From Candidatus Pandoraea novymonadis (lineage in GTDB: Bacteria > Pseudomonadota > Gammaproteobacteria > Burkholderiales > Burkholderiaceae), in assembly GCF_003004665.1 (NCBI RefSeq), contig NZ_MUHY01000001.1:744001-808000 (forward strand): DNA of 64,000 nucleotides, written 5' to 3'. Numbering within the stretch: position 1 is the stretch's first letter; each line of letters opens with the position of its first letter. The notes under the pieces are model-generated. The model had not been told where the DNA came from and ran no database searches. It saw only the letters and a list, made by a program, of their open reading frames with translations. The translations under genes were made by a program, and so were the position numbers. Shown piece after piece: positions 40,815 to 51,365 of the stretch.

Positions 40815-41675
40815 TCAAGCAGGATATTGTCCAGTTCTCGCCATTTCCATGAGGCGCGTAATTCGATCTTCCGTATCAGGATGGGTAGAAAACAAATTGT
40901 CAATTTTACTGCCTGACAAAGGGTTTATGATCATCATCTGTGCCGTGGCCGGATTTGCTTCCGCCGCCACAAAAGTCATACCATGAGCATAACGATGAAT
41001 CTTATTCAGCGCCATAGCTAAGGCCCGTGGATCACCTGAGATATACGCACCACCACGATCCGCCTCGAATTCACGGGATCGCGAAATGGCCATCTGAATT
41101 AACAAGGCTGCAAATGGAGCAAGAAATGACACAGCAATGTTCGCAATCATATTCGTTGGACGACCATTCTCGTCACGCCCCCCAAAAAACATCGCGAAGT
41201 TAGCCAATGCGGAAATTGCACCTGCCATCGTAGCTGAAATTGTTGAAATTAGGATATCTCGATGCTTCACATGTGCAAGTTCATGCGCCATCACGCCACG
41301 CAGTTCGGACTCAGATAATAAACGCAAAATACCAGTAGTAGCCGCTACGGCGGCATGGTCTGGATTGCGGCCCGTTGCAAAAGCATTCGGTACATCTTCG
41401 TTAATTAGATACACCTTCGGCATTGGTAAGTTCGCACGCTCTGCCAACTCACGTACTATATTGTAAAGCTGTGGCGCACTAGATGAATCGACTCTCTCTG
41501 CGTTGTACATGCGGAGAATCATTTTGTCGGAGAACCAATATGAGAAAAAATTTATGCCGAGTGCGAAGAATAGCGCCACCATCATTCCTTTTTGTGCTCC
41601 AATCATGGCACCCACCACCATGAACAACCCGGTAATAGCGGCCATCAGCATGGTGGTTTTCATCCAGTTGAACAT
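40815..41675 (-). CDS. htpX: Protease HtpX homologue
   Basis: Inner-membrane zinc metalloprotease for quality control of membrane proteins. I use the ATG at 41675 (286 residues, [20 protein letters not shown]), which has AAGGAGA five bases upstream; the frame extends to 41771 but those residues are not conserved. Seen: two N-terminal membrane helices, the zinc motif [13 protein letters not shown] (about residues 127-139) and the third ligand in [15 protein letters not shown] (about 203-217). Length normal. Neighbour of rsmB and fmt, as in Burkholderia. Confidence 0.95.
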   Translation of the reverse strand: MFNWMKTTMLMAAITGLFMVVGAMIGAQKGMMVALFFALGINFFSYWFSDKMILRMYNAERVDSSSAPQLYNIVRELAERANLPMPKVYLINEDVPNAFATGRNPDHAAVAATTGILRLLSESELRGVMAHELAHVKHRDILISTISATMAGAISALANFAMFFGGRDENGRPTNMIANIAVSFLAPFAALLIQMAISRSREFEADRGGAYISGDPRALAMALNKIHRYAHGMTFVAAEANPATAQMMIINPLSGSKIDNLFSTHPDTEDRITRLMEMARTGQYPA

Positions 41676-41810
41676 TCTGCTCTCCTTACTTGGTAATTTG
41701 ATTTGGTTTCCCCATGAAGACCACCTCAGTGAGCTTTTCTTAGCCAATACACAGTTATTATCCTTGCTCACAACGTTTTTCTTACTAGATGGGGGGAGAC
41801 AGTAAAAAAA

Positions 41811-42779
41811 TCAACACGCCCCGAAAACATCACCAATTTTCACTGAAAAACCTGTAAAAAAACTTCTTGCAGGCAAGCGTTTCCCTCCAGGTTTCTGACA
41901 TTCCGTTACGCACAAGGCACCATCACCACAAGCGATGGTCATTGAATCATCATTGACAGCGACGACTGTACCTGGCAGCGCTCTTCCTTCAAAAACTACA
42001 CTGGTCGCACGCCAAAGTTTCAGAGGGACTCCTCGGAGAATGCTAAATGCCACTGGGAACGGATCAAACGCTCGGATCTGACGTGCAAGAACATCTGATG
42101 ACCGGCTCCAATCAAGCATCGCTTCTGCTCTAGTAAGTTTCGGCGCATACATTACGCCATCAGTCGACTGGGGCGTGGCCGGCAAATAGCCATTATTTGC
42201 TAATTTTTGTAAAGCTTCAACAACCATGCGTCCGCCTAGGTTAGCTAATCTTTTGTGTAGTGTGGCTGTAGTATCGTCATCGTAAATCTCCTCGATCCCA
42301 GAAGAAATAATAGCACCTGTATCAAGGCCTGCATCCATTTGCATTATCGTGATGCCTGTTTGAAGGTCACCTGCTTCAATGGCCCTCTGAATCGGTGCGG
42401 CACCGCGCCAGCGAGACAGTAATGATCCGTGTATATTGAGACAACCGTAGCGAGGCAAATCAAGTACCACTTGTGGCAACAACAAACCGTAGGCCGCGAC
42501 AACCATGATATCTGGCGCAAGCGCGCGGAGCTGTCCCAGCACCGCTGTAGCCTCTACAGAATATTTTCCATCGCAACGCAATGAACGCGGCTGAGCCACC
42601 AACATACCATGAGACTCAGCATAACGTTTGACCGAGCTTACCTGCAACCTCATCCCACGTCCAGCAGGCCTATCTGGCTGTGTCAACACGTACACGACAG
42701 AGAATCCAGCTCTATTGATCGCAGACAACGCGATTTCTGCAAATTCAGGAGTACCGGCAAATGCAACGCTTAAGGTCAT
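41811..42779 (-). CDS. fmt: Methionyl-tRNA formyltransferase
   Basis: Formylates initiator Met-tRNA using 10-formyltetrahydrofolate. The 322-residue product begins [19 protein letters not shown] and contains [12 protein letters not shown] (about 33-44), the active-site block [20 protein letters not shown] (Asn, His and downstream Asp, about 113-132) and [12 protein letters not shown] (about 145). The C-terminal OB-fold domain is present to the end. It is separated from def by 465 bp, whereas the two are normally adjacent; both enzymes of the formylation cycle remain intact. Confidence 0.95.
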   Translation of the reverse strand: MTLSVAFAGTPEFAEIALSAINRAGFSVVYVLTQPDRPAGRGMRLQVSSVKRYAESHGMLVAQPRSLRCDGKYSVEATAVLGQLRALAPDIMVVAAYGLLLPQVVLDLPRYGCLNIHGSLLSRWRGAAPIQRAIEAGDLQTGITIMQMDAGLDTGAIISSGIEEIYDDDTTATLHKRLANLGGRMVVEALQKLANNGYLPATPQSTDGVMYAPKLTRAEAMLDWSRSSDVLARQIRAFDPFPVAFSILRGVPLKLWRATSVVFEGRALPGTVVAVNDDSMTIACGDGALCVTECQKPGGKRLPARSFFTGFSVKIGDVFGAC

Positions 42780-43244
42780 GCAAAATTTCCAAAGAAAACT
42801 TGATCCATATCGAGATACTAGATAAAGTGCCCGATAAAAAATACGTTAATCAAGCCGACAGAGGACTCCAAAATTCGGAATGGTAAAGAGACATATTACC
42901 TACAATCCATTCTAAATAAATGAAACCGAATGAAGTTTTATCGATATTTAGTCTTGCTAAAAAAGAGAAGCACCCAAAACACTATAAAATCTTCATTTAC
43001 CGCCAGACACGGACTATTCCAATCTTTTACCGACTTAACCTCCATTCGTTCCTACTAGGAGTGTAAAACATCAATCATCAGTTTTTAGATATTTACCGTA
43101 CCATTCAATACATCAAATGATGGTTTCTTCAAGATACAAGATAAGTTTGACAGAAACATGTAGATACGACTGAATTGACAACCTAAGAAATACAGGCAGT
43201 CCAGTCATAGAGGACACACTCAAAAAGATACTGCGAGATCAAAT
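42780..43244. other. Spacer between def and fmt
   Basis: 465 bp, AT-rich. Nothing recognised: no open frame, tRNA, or clear terminator. Confidence 0.4.
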
Positions 43245-43751
43245 TCAATGAGGCATGCGCCTAAACTTTTTCAGTTTTTTGTTAATACGGTTTCGTTTGA
43301 GGAGCGACAAATACTCGACAAAAACACGCCCATTTAAATGATCCATCTCATGCTGAATACATACCGACAGTAAACCATCCACTTCAATCTCGAAACGCTC
43401 ACCTTTCTCATTGAGCGCACGAACGCGCACACGATCCGAACGCTCAACTTCCTCGTAAATACCTGGTACCGACAGACAGCCTTCTTCATAAATTTTCTGT
43501 TTATCACTGCACCAAACAAGCTCCGGATTGATAAAAACACGCAAAGCATTGCGTGTCTCCAATAAGTCCATCACGATAACTTGCTCATGCACATTCACCT
43601 GTGTTGCAGCCAATCCGATGCCCGGCGCCCCATACATAGTTTCAGCCATATCAGAAATTAATTGACGAATCCGGTCATCTATCTGCGAAACAGGCTTGGC
43701 GATCTGGAACAATCGAGGATCAGGATATTGAAGAATATCGAGTACAGTCAT
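43245..43751 (-). CDS. def: Peptide deformylase
   Basis: Metalloenzyme removing the formyl group from nascent proteins. I use the ATG at 43751 (168 residues, [20 protein letters not shown]), the family start; the frame extends to 43814 with non-conserved residues. All three signature motifs are present: GIGLAATQV (about 47-55), EEGCLSVPG with the metal Cys (about 91-99), and QHEMDHLNG with the two metal His and catalytic Glu (about 134-142). Upstream of fmt in the same direction. Confidence 0.96.
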   Translation of the reverse strand: MTVLDILQYPDPRLFQIAKPVSQIDDRIRQLISDMAETMYGAPGIGLAATQVNVHEQVIVMDLLETRNALRVFINPELVWCSDKQKIYEEGCLSVPGIYEEVERSDRVRVRALNEKGERFEIEVDGLLSVCIQHEMDHLNGRVFVEYLSLLKRNRINKKLKKFRRMPH

Positions 43752-44254
43752 AGTGAAAGTTATACAATGCACACTACTGGCACAGAAGACATGCAGGACA
43801 ACGAAACCGTGCAATAACTAAGTACGTCTTTTATTTTATCACATCCCTCGATCCATTGGTTACGGATAATTTCAAATGCCAATATTCGAATACACATATG
43901 CAGACAACAGGATTATTCTACCTACTTTAATAATTTAGAATCAGAGATGCCAATGATGTAGATAACAAACACATGTCATTGCAATACATTAAGGACACAT
44001 CTCAAACAAAGAGGAAATAAGATTATCAGAATAAAAACTAGAAAATTCTTTTCCAAGTTCAACGCTCAACGATACCACCCATTGATGTATGATTCCAGGA
44101 CGAGCATAAGCTATCAGCAAACGGGGACATTCCGAAAAGTATTTACGCACGGCATTTGCTAAGTATATTACCTTCTGATCGCCGGACATCGTTGTATCTT
44201 GTAAATCAGATGTTAACCGATGCCCCTGTTACATTGAGCACATTCATTCACTTT
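43752..44254. other. Spacer where dprA and smg are expected
   Basis: About 500 bp between divergent def and the thioredoxin-like gene. In Burkholderia this position usually holds dprA and a DUF494 (smg) gene. I see no remnant. A short minus-strand frame (43989-44189) has no recognisable motif. Confidence 0.4.
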
Positions 44255-44644
44255 ATGGCTATCCTCGACCCTGTCACTGATCGCGCAGATTTGCAAACAG
44301 CAATCGCCACACCACAAACACGTCTTATCGCGTGTTTGTGTACAGACTGGTGCCGCATTTGCAGGGAGTACCGCGAAGCATTCGATACACTTTCTGCACG
44401 CCGGCCAGATCTCTACTTTATCTGGATTGATATCGAAAAACATGGCGATTGGCTAGGAGACTTCGAAATTGAAAATTTTCCAACACTGCTGATTCAGGAA
44501 AGCTCTTCCGAACCTGACACAGCTCAATTTTTTGGCCCTCTTTTGCCAATCATTGGCATTCTGGAACGCATGCTTGACAGTGAAACACTTGACAACCACA
44601 TTGTGCCAGCACCAGATTTACGTCCCCACTTACGCATGATCTAA
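44255..44644 (+). CDS. Thioredoxin-family protein
   Basis: Small thioredoxin-fold protein encoded immediately before topB, as in Burkholderia. Motif ACLCTDWCRICREYREAFDTL contains the redox pair CRIC, followed by FIWIDIEKHGDWLGDFEIENFPTLL with the cis-Pro in NFPTLL. These match the thioredoxin core, with about 130 residues from the ATG at 44255. The frame reaches 44156, and another ATG lies at 44210, so the start is uncertain; no good ribosome site is visible before either. No signal peptide, so probably cytosolic. Its partner is unknown. Confidence 0.8.
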   Translation: MAILDPVTDRADLQTAIATPQTRLIACLCTDWCRICREYREAFDTLSARRPDLYFIWIDIEKHGDWLGDFEIENFPTLLIQESSSEPDTAQFFGPLLPIIGILERMLDSETLDNHIVPAPDLRPHLRMI

Positions 44645-44884
44645 ATTTTACCGAACGTGCCAAAATCCACTTCAAAAACTTGATCACCCCAAAATTCTCG
44701 ACTCACTGGAATCATGGGTTTATCATCACGCGATGCCTTGTCGATTGCTAAGCAAGCGCTTATTATGTGCCGCTTCTGACTCTTAGCCTTACAAGGGTGC
44801 CGACAGCATTTTTTTGTTATGAAGACAAAGAAATGACGCGAGGCTAAACTTTCTACTCTATTACCGAACGTATTACCGAACGCC

Positions 44885-47440
44885 ATGTCTAAAGCTCTGA
44901 TCATTGCGGAAAAACCATCTGTTGCAAATGACATTGCAAAGGCACTGGGCGGCTTCACAAAACATGACGAGTACTTCGAAAAAGATGATTACGTCATTTC
45001 ATCAGCTTTGGGTCATTTAGTCGAAATTGGGGCACCTCAAGATTACGAAGTCAAACGCGGCAAGTGGAGCTTCGCGCATCTACCAATCATCCCGCCCTAC
45101 TTCGATCTAAAGCCGATTACAAAAAGCGAATCACGCTTGAAGGTACTTACACGCCTCATCAAACGCAAGGATATTCACGTTCTAATCAATGCCTGTGATG
45201 CAGGACGTGAGGGAGAGCTAATTTTCCGCCTAATCGCACAGCACACAAAGGCGAAGCAGCCAATCAAACGTTTATGGCTCCAATCAATGACACCCCAATC
45301 AATTCGGGATGGTTTCGAAAACTTGCGTCCCGATACCGATATGTTGCCGTTGTCGAACGCTGCACGTAGCCGTGCTGAGGCCGATTGGCTGGTTGGCATC
45401 AATGGCACACGCGCTATGACTGCCTTTAACAGCAAAGCAGGTGGTTTCTTCTTAACGACCGTTGGTCGCGTGCAAACACCCACACTCTCAATCGTAGTTG
45501 AGCGAGAAGAAAAAATCCGTAAATTCATCTCACGTGATTATTGGGAAGTAAAAGCTTCATTTCTCTGTGCCAACGGCCTCTATGAAGGCCGTTGGTTCGA
45601 TCCGCAATTCAAGAGAAACGAATCCGATTCTGAGCAACGTGATTCACGGCTGTGGAGTCTTGCATCAGCGGAATCCATCGTCGCTACCACTCGGGGTAAA
45701 TATGGTACAGCGACCGAAGAATCAAAGTCGATGACTCAACTCTCTCCACTACTTTTCGATCTTACCAGCCTGCAACGTGAAGCAAATAACCGTTTTGGCT
45801 TTTCAGCTAAAAATACCTTGGGACTAGCGCAAGCTTTGTATGAAAAGCACAAAGCACTTACGTATCCACGTACTGATGCGCGTGCTTTACCTGAAGATTA
45901 TTTGATGACAGTCAAAGAAACAATCACGGTCCTCAAAGAAAACAATAACTATTACCAGTTTGCAAACCAAATCCTCACGAAAAACTGGGTAAAACCGAAC
46001 AAACGGATCTTCGACAACGGCAAGATTAATGATCACTTTGCCATCATACCGACACTTCAAACACCGAAGAATCTCTCCGAATCTGAGCAGAAAATCTACG
46101 ACCTCGTAGTAAAGCGTTTCCTTGCAGTGTTCTTTCCAGCCAGCGAACATCTAGTCACCAAACGTGTCACAGAGGTAAGCGGCCATCATTTCAAAACTGA
46201 AGGTAAAGTTCTCGTCAAGGCTGGTTGGTCAGCCGTTTACGGCAAAGTAACGGACACTTCCATTAACGCAAAGGAAAATGACAACCCAAACCTTGTACCT
46301 ATCGAGAAAGATGAAAAAATTGCTATCGACAACCTGGATATCATAGATCTAAAGACCAAACCACCCATACGCTACAGTGAAGCAACTTTGCTCTCAGCCA
46401 TGGAGGGGGCAGGAAAGTTCATTGACGATGGCGAGTGGCGAGAAGCAATGAGAAACAAAGGACTAGGCACGCCAGCAACACGGGCGGCAATCATTGAAGG
46501 TTTGCTAGGTGAAAAATATCTCATCCGTGAAGGACGTGAGTTGCAACCCACAGCAAAGGCTTTCCAGCTTATGACATTGTTACGTGGTCTAGGTGTGGAC
46601 GAACTTACCTTACCTCAATTAACCGGTGAGTGGGAAACGAAACTCTCACAGATAGAACATGGGGGACTCACACGCGATGCATTCATGTGTGAGATTACAC
46701 AGATGACGCAGACCATCGTCAAACGTGCAAAGGAATATGATTCCGACACAATTCCAGGCGATTATGAAACACTAACAACACCATGCCCTCATTGCACTGG
46801 TATAGTGAAGGAAAATTATCGACGATTTGCCTGCACACAGTGCAGCTTCTCGATCTCAAAAATCCCTGGTAGTCGTCAATTCGAAATTCTCGAGGTTGAA
46901 GAACTTCTGAGAAACAAAAAAATCGGCCCTCTTTCAGGCTTTCGAAGTAAGACAGGCCGTCCATTCTCTGCTATTTTAAAGCTATCGAAAGATGATGAAG
47001 CCGCTTATAAGCTTGAATTTGACTTCGGAAATGAAATTAGTGATGCAAATGTTGAATCAGCACCGGATTTCACAGGACATGAAGCATTGGGAAAGTGTCC
47101 AAAATGTAAGAGCCGTGTTTTCGAACATGGAATGCGCTATATCTGCGAAAATACAGCACGGAATCCCAAAAGCTGTGATTTCACCAGCGGAAAAATTATC
47201 CTGCAACAGGAGATATCACGAGAGCAAATTATTAAATTGCTCAACGATGGGAAAACAGACTTGCTAACAAATTTCAAATCTTTACGCACTGGACGAAATT
47301 TCAAAGCATATCTCGCTAAGCAGAAAGACGGCTCGATTGGCTTCGAGTTTGAAGTCAAAGCGCCCAAAAAAATCGTAAAAAAATCGATGGAGAAGTCGTC
47401 TGCGAAAAAATTACGCCAAAGAAACAAGAAAGACCTTTAA
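44885..47440 (+). CDS. topB: DNA topoisomerase III
   Basis: Type IA topoisomerase that decatenates and relaxes DNA. The 851-residue product starts MSKALIIAEKPSVANDIAKA (TOPRIM), has NACDAGREGELIFRLI (about 98-113), the catalytic Tyr in KALTYPRTDARALPEDY (about 323-339), NKGLGTPATRAAIIEGLLG (about 524) and a C-terminal part with two zinc-ribbon-like repeats (CPHC...CTQC at about 637-658, CPKC...C at about 739-764), ending in a Lys-rich tail. Full length. Followed by a hairpin-type terminator candidate. Confidence 0.95.
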   Translation: MSKALIIAEKPSVANDIAKALGGFTKHDEYFEKDDYVISSALGHLVEIGAPQDYEVKRGKWSFAHLPIIPPYFDLKPITKSESRLKVLTRLIKRKDIHVLINACDAGREGELIFRLIAQHTKAKQPIKRLWLQSMTPQSIRDGFENLRPDTDMLPLSNAARSRAEADWLVGINGTRAMTAFNSKAGGFFLTTVGRVQTPTLSIVVEREEKIRKFISRDYWEVKASFLCANGLYEGRWFDPQFKRNESDSEQRDSRLWSLASAESIVATTRGKYGTATEESKSMTQLSPLLFDLTSLQREANNRFGFSAKNTLGLAQALYEKHKALTYPRTDARALPEDYLMTVKETITVLKENNNYYQFANQILTKNWVKPNKRIFDNGKINDHFAIIPTLQTPKNLSESEQKIYDLVVKRFLAVFFPASEHLVTKRVTEVSGHHFKTEGKVLVKAGWSAVYGKVTDTSINAKENDNPNLVPIEKDEKIAIDNLDIIDLKTKPPIRYSEATLLSAMEGAGKFIDDGEWREAMRNKGLGTPATRAAIIEGLLGEKYLIREGRELQPTAKAFQLMTLLRGLGVDELTLPQLTGEWETKLSQIEHGGLTRDAFMCEITQMTQTIVKRAKEYDSDTIPGDYETLTTPCPHCTGIVKENYRRFACTQCSFSISKIPGSRQFEILEVEELLRNKKIGPLSGFRSKTGRPFSAILKLSKDDEAAYKLEFDFGNEISDANVESAPDFTGHEALGKCPKCKSRVFEHGMRYICENTARNPKSCDFTSGKIILQQEISREQIIKLLNDGKTDLLTNFKSLRTGRNFKAYLAKQKDGSIGFEFEVKAPKKIVKKSMEKSSAKKLRQRNKKDL

Positions 47441-47484
47441 CCCATGCGTGCAATATTCCACACACATGGGGAAATCATTTTTTC
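47441..47484 (+). terminator. Possible terminator after topB
   Basis: CCCATGCGTG (47441-47450) and CACACATGGG (47461-47470) form a 10-bp stem with one mismatch, and a T6 run starts about eight bases after. The gap before the T run lowers confidence. Confidence 0.4.
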
Positions 47485-47505
47485 AGTACCCAGCAATATC
47501 TATAC

Positions 47506-47715
47506 TCAGCAACATCTGCTACTGCCGCTCTTACCACCGTAACGAGCCTCTTGTCGCTCACGAAAGAACTCCTCGTAGCTCATCACCGGCTGGCCAGGAT
47601 GATTCTCTCGCATATGCGATGCATATGTCTGGTAGTCTGGGATTCCAACCATCAGACGTATCGTCTGACCAAGATAGCTCCCAACCTTGCCCACCTTGCC
47701 AAGGTCATCAAACAT
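47506..47715 (-). CDS. YbdD/YjiX family small protein, partner of CstA
   Basis: Short basic protein of the DUF466 family, nearly always encoded right after cstA. From the ATG at 47715 (69 residues, MFDDLGKVGKVGSYLGQ) it lies 14 bp after the cstA stop. It shows RLMVGIPDYQTYASHMRENHP (residues about 20-40, first 20 shown by position), PVMSYEEFFRERQEARYGG and the Cys-Cys C-terminus. A TTG at 47733 overlapping cstA is an alternative start. Function unknown; linked by position to CstA transport. Confidence 0.92.
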   Translation of the reverse strand: MFDDLGKVGKVGSYLGQTIRLMVGIPDYQTYASHMRENHPGQPVMSYEEFFRERQEARYGGKSGSSRCC

Positions 47716-47729
47716 AGTATTTCTCGCTC

Positions 47730-49796
47730 TCAAACCTTGTGACTAGGAGATAACGGCTCGAACGGCGTTTCTTGCACGGTGACATGTTCAACACAGTACG
47801 CAATACAGATTGCGCGAATAGCAAATAACGCGACGCTAAACACGACGAATATAAAGACGCCTGACAATGCGGCATCTACATAATCGTTGAATACAATCTG
47901 CTTCATCTGTGCGAATGACTGAGCAGGAGCAATAATATTCCCCTCATTAATCGCCGTTTGATATTTGGCGGCGTGTGCTAAGAAACCAATTTTCGGACTC
48001 GGATCAAACATTTTTTGCCAACCTGCCGTCAGTGTACAAATGAGCAACCAGATCGTCGGGAAAGCCGTAACCCAAGCAAAGCGCTGACGTTTGAGTTTAA
48101 AGAGCACTACAGTTGACAAGATCAGAGCAATCGCTGCCAACATCTGATTCGAAATACCAAACAGTGGCCACAACGTGTTAATGCCGCCCAGTGGATCAAG
48201 CACTCCTTGATAAAGGAAATAACCCCATGCAGCCACACACAGCGCAGTCGCCAACAAGTTCGCTCCCAAAGATTCCGTACGCTTAAGCGATGGCACGAAA
48301 GTACCCAATAAGTCTTGAAGCATGAAACGACCAGCACGTGTACCTGCATCAACGGCTGTGAGAATAAACAGTGCTTCGAACAAGATCGCAAAGTGGTACC
48401 AGAAGGCCATCATCACCTCACCACCCATCACCTGGTGCAGGATGTGTGCCATTCCAACCGCCAAGGTGGGCGCACCACCGGCACGCGAGATAATGGTATT
48501 CTCTCCAACTGCATGGGCCGTCTGCGTTAATATTTCAGGTGTCAGCACAAAACCCCAACTCGACACAGCTTCTGCAACTGCCTCTGGCGTTGTACCAATG
48601 AGAGCAGCTGGGCTATTCATGGCGAAGTACACACCCGGATCAATCACCGACGCAGCAACAAGCGCCATAATCGCAACGAATGATTCCATAAGCATCGCGC
48701 CGTAACCAATAAAACGTATATTACGCTCATTATCAATCAACTTCGGTGTAGTACCCGACGAGATGAGAGCATGGAAGCCAGAAACTGCACCGCAGGCAAT
48801 CGTGATAAACAAGAAGGGGAACAAATTCCCCGACCAAACAGGACCGCTACCATCAACGAATTTTGTCAGGGCTGGCATTCTGAGGTCAGGAGCGACAACC
48901 ACTATACCAATGGCTAGCGCCAAAATCGTACCAATCTTAAGGAATGTTGAGAGGTAATCACGCGGAGCAAGCAATAACCAAACTGGGAGCACTGATGCCA
49001 CAAAACCATAGCCAATCAACATCCAAGTTAGCGCTTTACCATCAAACGTAAACAACGGGGCAAATGTAGCACTGTCATGCACGTATTGGCCAAAAACAAT
49101 CGCAGCCATCAACAACACAAAACCGATGATTGACACTTCACCGATCCGGCCTGGACGAATATAGCGTGTGTAAATCCCCATGAAAAGGGCAATCGGAATA
49201 GTTGCAGAAACTGTAAAAGTACCCCAAGGAGAGCCAATGAGAGCCTTGACAACAATCAGGGCCAACACTGCCAAAATGATGATCATAATTAAGAATGCGC
49301 CAAATAGTGCAATTACACCAGGAATCTGGCCTAGTTCAGCTTTAACCAAATCACCGAGCGACCGACCATCTCTGCGCGTCGAAATAAAAAGTACCATAAA
49401 ATCCTGCACTGCACCAGCAAACACAACCCCAGCCAAAATCCAAAGCATTCCTGGCAAATAACCCATCTGCGCAGCCAGCACAGGTCCAACCAAGGGGCCT
49501 GCACCAGCAATCGCTGCAAAATGGTGGCCAAACAAAACGTATCGGTTTGTCGGAACATAATCAAGCCCATCGTTATGGCGATAGGCTGGCGTCATCCTGG
49601 TTGCATCGAGCTGCACAACACGAGTAGCGATAAATAAACTGTAGTAACGGTAAGCAATCAAATAAACACACACTGAGGCAATTACTACCCAAAGGGCACT
49701 AATAGATTCCCCACGTGCTAATGCTACAGTACCGAGCGAAAACGCACCCAGCACAGCGACGATGGCCCACGGCAAATGTTGCCATTTATAATTCAT
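47730..49796 (-). CDS. cstA: Carbon starvation protein CstA (pyruvate/peptide transporter)
   Basis: Large inner-membrane transporter; E. coli homologues CstA and BtsT import peptides and pyruvate. The 688-residue protein is hydrophobic with about 16-18 membrane segments. Family signatures include HHFAAIAGAGPLVGPVLAAQ (about 91-110), FISTRRDGRSLGDLVKAELG (about 135-155), CGAVSGFHALISSGTTPKLI (about 335) and FEALFILTAVDAGTRAGRFM (about 465-485). Complete, followed by its YbdD partner. It is divergent from a sensor kinase/regulator pair that probably controls it, as BtsSR and related systems control such transporters. Confidence 0.93.
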   Translation of the reverse strand: MNYKWQHLPWAIVAVLGAFSLGTVALARGESISALWVVIASVCVYLIAYRYYSLFIATRVVQLDATRMTPAYRHNDGLDYVPTNRYVLFGHHFAAIAGAGPLVGPVLAAQMGYLPGMLWILAGVVFAGAVQDFMVLFISTRRDGRSLGDLVKAELGQIPGVIALFGAFLIMIIILAVLALIVVKALIGSPWGTFTVSATIPIALFMGIYTRYIRPGRIGEVSIIGFVLLMAAIVFGQYVHDSATFAPLFTFDGKALTWMLIGYGFVASVLPVWLLLAPRDYLSTFLKIGTILALAIGIVVVAPDLRMPALTKFVDGSGPVWSGNLFPFLFITIACGAVSGFHALISSGTTPKLIDNERNIRFIGYGAMLMESFVAIMALVAASVIDPGVYFAMNSPAALIGTTPEAVAEAVSSWGFVLTPEILTQTAHAVGENTIISRAGGAPTLAVGMAHILHQVMGGEVMMAFWYHFAILFEALFILTAVDAGTRAGRFMLQDLLGTFVPSLKRTESLGANLLATALCVAAWGYFLYQGVLDPLGGINTLWPLFGISNQMLAAIALILSTVVLFKLKRQRFAWVTAFPTIWLLICTLTAGWQKMFDPSPKIGFLAHAAKYQTAINEGNIIAPAQSFAQMKQIVFNDYVDAALSGVFIFVVFSVALFAIRAICIAYCVEHVTVQETPFEPLSPSHKV

Positions 49797-50024
49797 TGTC
49801 TCTCCTCGACACCACCTTCTTTGGCGGCACTTCTTTTTTTTGGCATGAACGCACCGTAAACAGAGTCACGGCAACCTGCAGCAGGCATGGTCAACAATTC
49901 GAAAGCATGGCCAAGGGCTGTAGTATTGGCAATTGTACGTTGTGCCACAAGCGTAAAACTACGTAGACATGATAAGTAATATTACGTATATTTAACTTTG
50001 TTAGGAACCCGTGATCCTCAACTT

Positions 50025-51365
50025 ATGAACTCACGACAAAAATTCTGGTCACTGGTGATTCTGCCAGCGAGCTTTGCACTAATCGCTATCACACTGATGA
50101 TCTTCTATCAGGCCATCGTACTATCACGTCAGCAACTTAAAATAGTAGAAAGAACCTATCTCTCCGCAAAGGAAATCGAACTCAAAAATCACGTAAAACT
50201 CGCATGTAATATAGTCGAACTATTGCATAATGGTCCTGATACACCAGAATTGCGTAAGGCTATCATCGACACGCTATCCCGACTATCAGTCGGACAAGAA
50301 AATTATTTCTTTATTTACGATCTGAATGGTGAAAGCCTTATAAAGGGAGATATTGCAACCTGTCACAGTCAATATATACAAGAAATTCAAGATGTTCAGA
50401 ATGAGTCCATTACTCAATATCTTATCGAGAAAGGAAAAGCTGGTGGAGGTTTAGTAAGATATATGCGTAAAAATCCATCATCAAAGCAAATCATGTCGAA
50501 GTTCAGTTATGTGATCAAACTAAACAAGTGGAACTGGATAATCGGCAGTAATCTGTGTAGCGATGACGTTCAAATCACCATAAATAAGTTGACTATTAAT
50601 CTCACGCTCTTGTGGACTACACTGATCGGAGCATGCTGCTTCATGGCCGCAGGTATTGCTGGGCTGGTGGTCAATTTCATATCGTACTGCAACACAGACT
50701 TGAAGCTCAAAAAATTAGCACGTCAGGTCGTCCAATCGCGGGAAATCGAGCGTACACGGATATCACGCGATTTGCACGATGGTATTAGCCAATTGCTCGT
50801 TTCAGTCAAATTATTGTTGGAATCGACAGCGATGCAAATAATGAATGCCCCCGCAGCTGCAAACCTCACGTTGAGTGTCGCGATCGAACATCTAAACAAC
50901 GTACTGATGGAAGTGCGACGAATTTCAAAAGCATTAGGCCCAGCAATGCTCGATGAGCTTGGCATTGGTGACGCAATCGAAAAATTAGGGCTCGAATTCG
51001 GCCAGCATGCACACCTGACGGTTGAAGTAATCATTGCGGGAGAAGATCGATTGATAGATCATACGCTCAAAACCGTATTGTTTCGCATTACACAAGAAGC
51101 CCTGACGAATATTAATCGCCATGCAAATGCAAAAAAAATAACCATCTCGTTGATGTTCGACAAAGACGGCATTCTTCTAGATATTACTGACAACGGCGCA
51201 GGTTTCGATAATGCACAGGACTATCGTGACCCAAAATGGGGCATCGGTCTGCGCAATATGCATGAACGGCTGGAAACTATCGGTGGTGTTCTCAAAATTC
51301 AATCACGTTCTGGGGCGACCACGATCCATGTTTGGGTGCCTCTACCTCAATCTATATCTTCATAA
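50025..51365 (+). CDS. Sensor histidine kinase with Cache domain (NarL/HisKA_3 class)
   Basis: Membrane kinase of 446 residues from the ATG at 50025 (a TTG at 49998 is an alternative). Seen: helix at about 6-28, an extracytoplasmic single-Cache domain (about 40-185) with YFFIYDLNGESLI and IKLNKWNWIIGSN, a second helix at about 188-215, the HisKA_3 dimerisation motif SRDLHDGISQLLVSVKLLLE (phospho-His about 247), and HATPase boxes QEALTNINRHANA and DNGAGFD. Next to cstA, divergent, and overlapping the response regulator by one base (TAATG). The likely ligand is a small organic acid, by analogy with Cache sensors near CstA. Confidence 0.9.
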   Translation: MNSRQKFWSLVILPASFALIAITLMIFYQAIVLSRQQLKIVERTYLSAKEIELKNHVKLACNIVELLHNGPDTPELRKAIIDTLSRLSVGQENYFFIYDLNGESLIKGDIATCHSQYIQEIQDVQNESITQYLIEKGKAGGGLVRYMRKNPSSKQIMSKFSYVIKLNKWNWIIGSNLCSDDVQITINKLTINLTLLWTTLIGACCFMAAGIAGLVVNFISYCNTDLKLKKLARQVVQSREIERTRISRDLHDGISQLLVSVKLLLESTAMQIMNAPAAANLTLSVAIEHLNNVLMEVRRISKALGPAMLDELGIGDAIEKLGLEFGQHAHLTVEVIIAGEDRLIDHTLKTVLFRITQEALTNINRHANAKKITISLMFDKDGILLDITDNGAGFDNAQDYRDPKWGIGLRNMHERLETIGGVLKIQSRSGATTIHVWVPLPQSISS

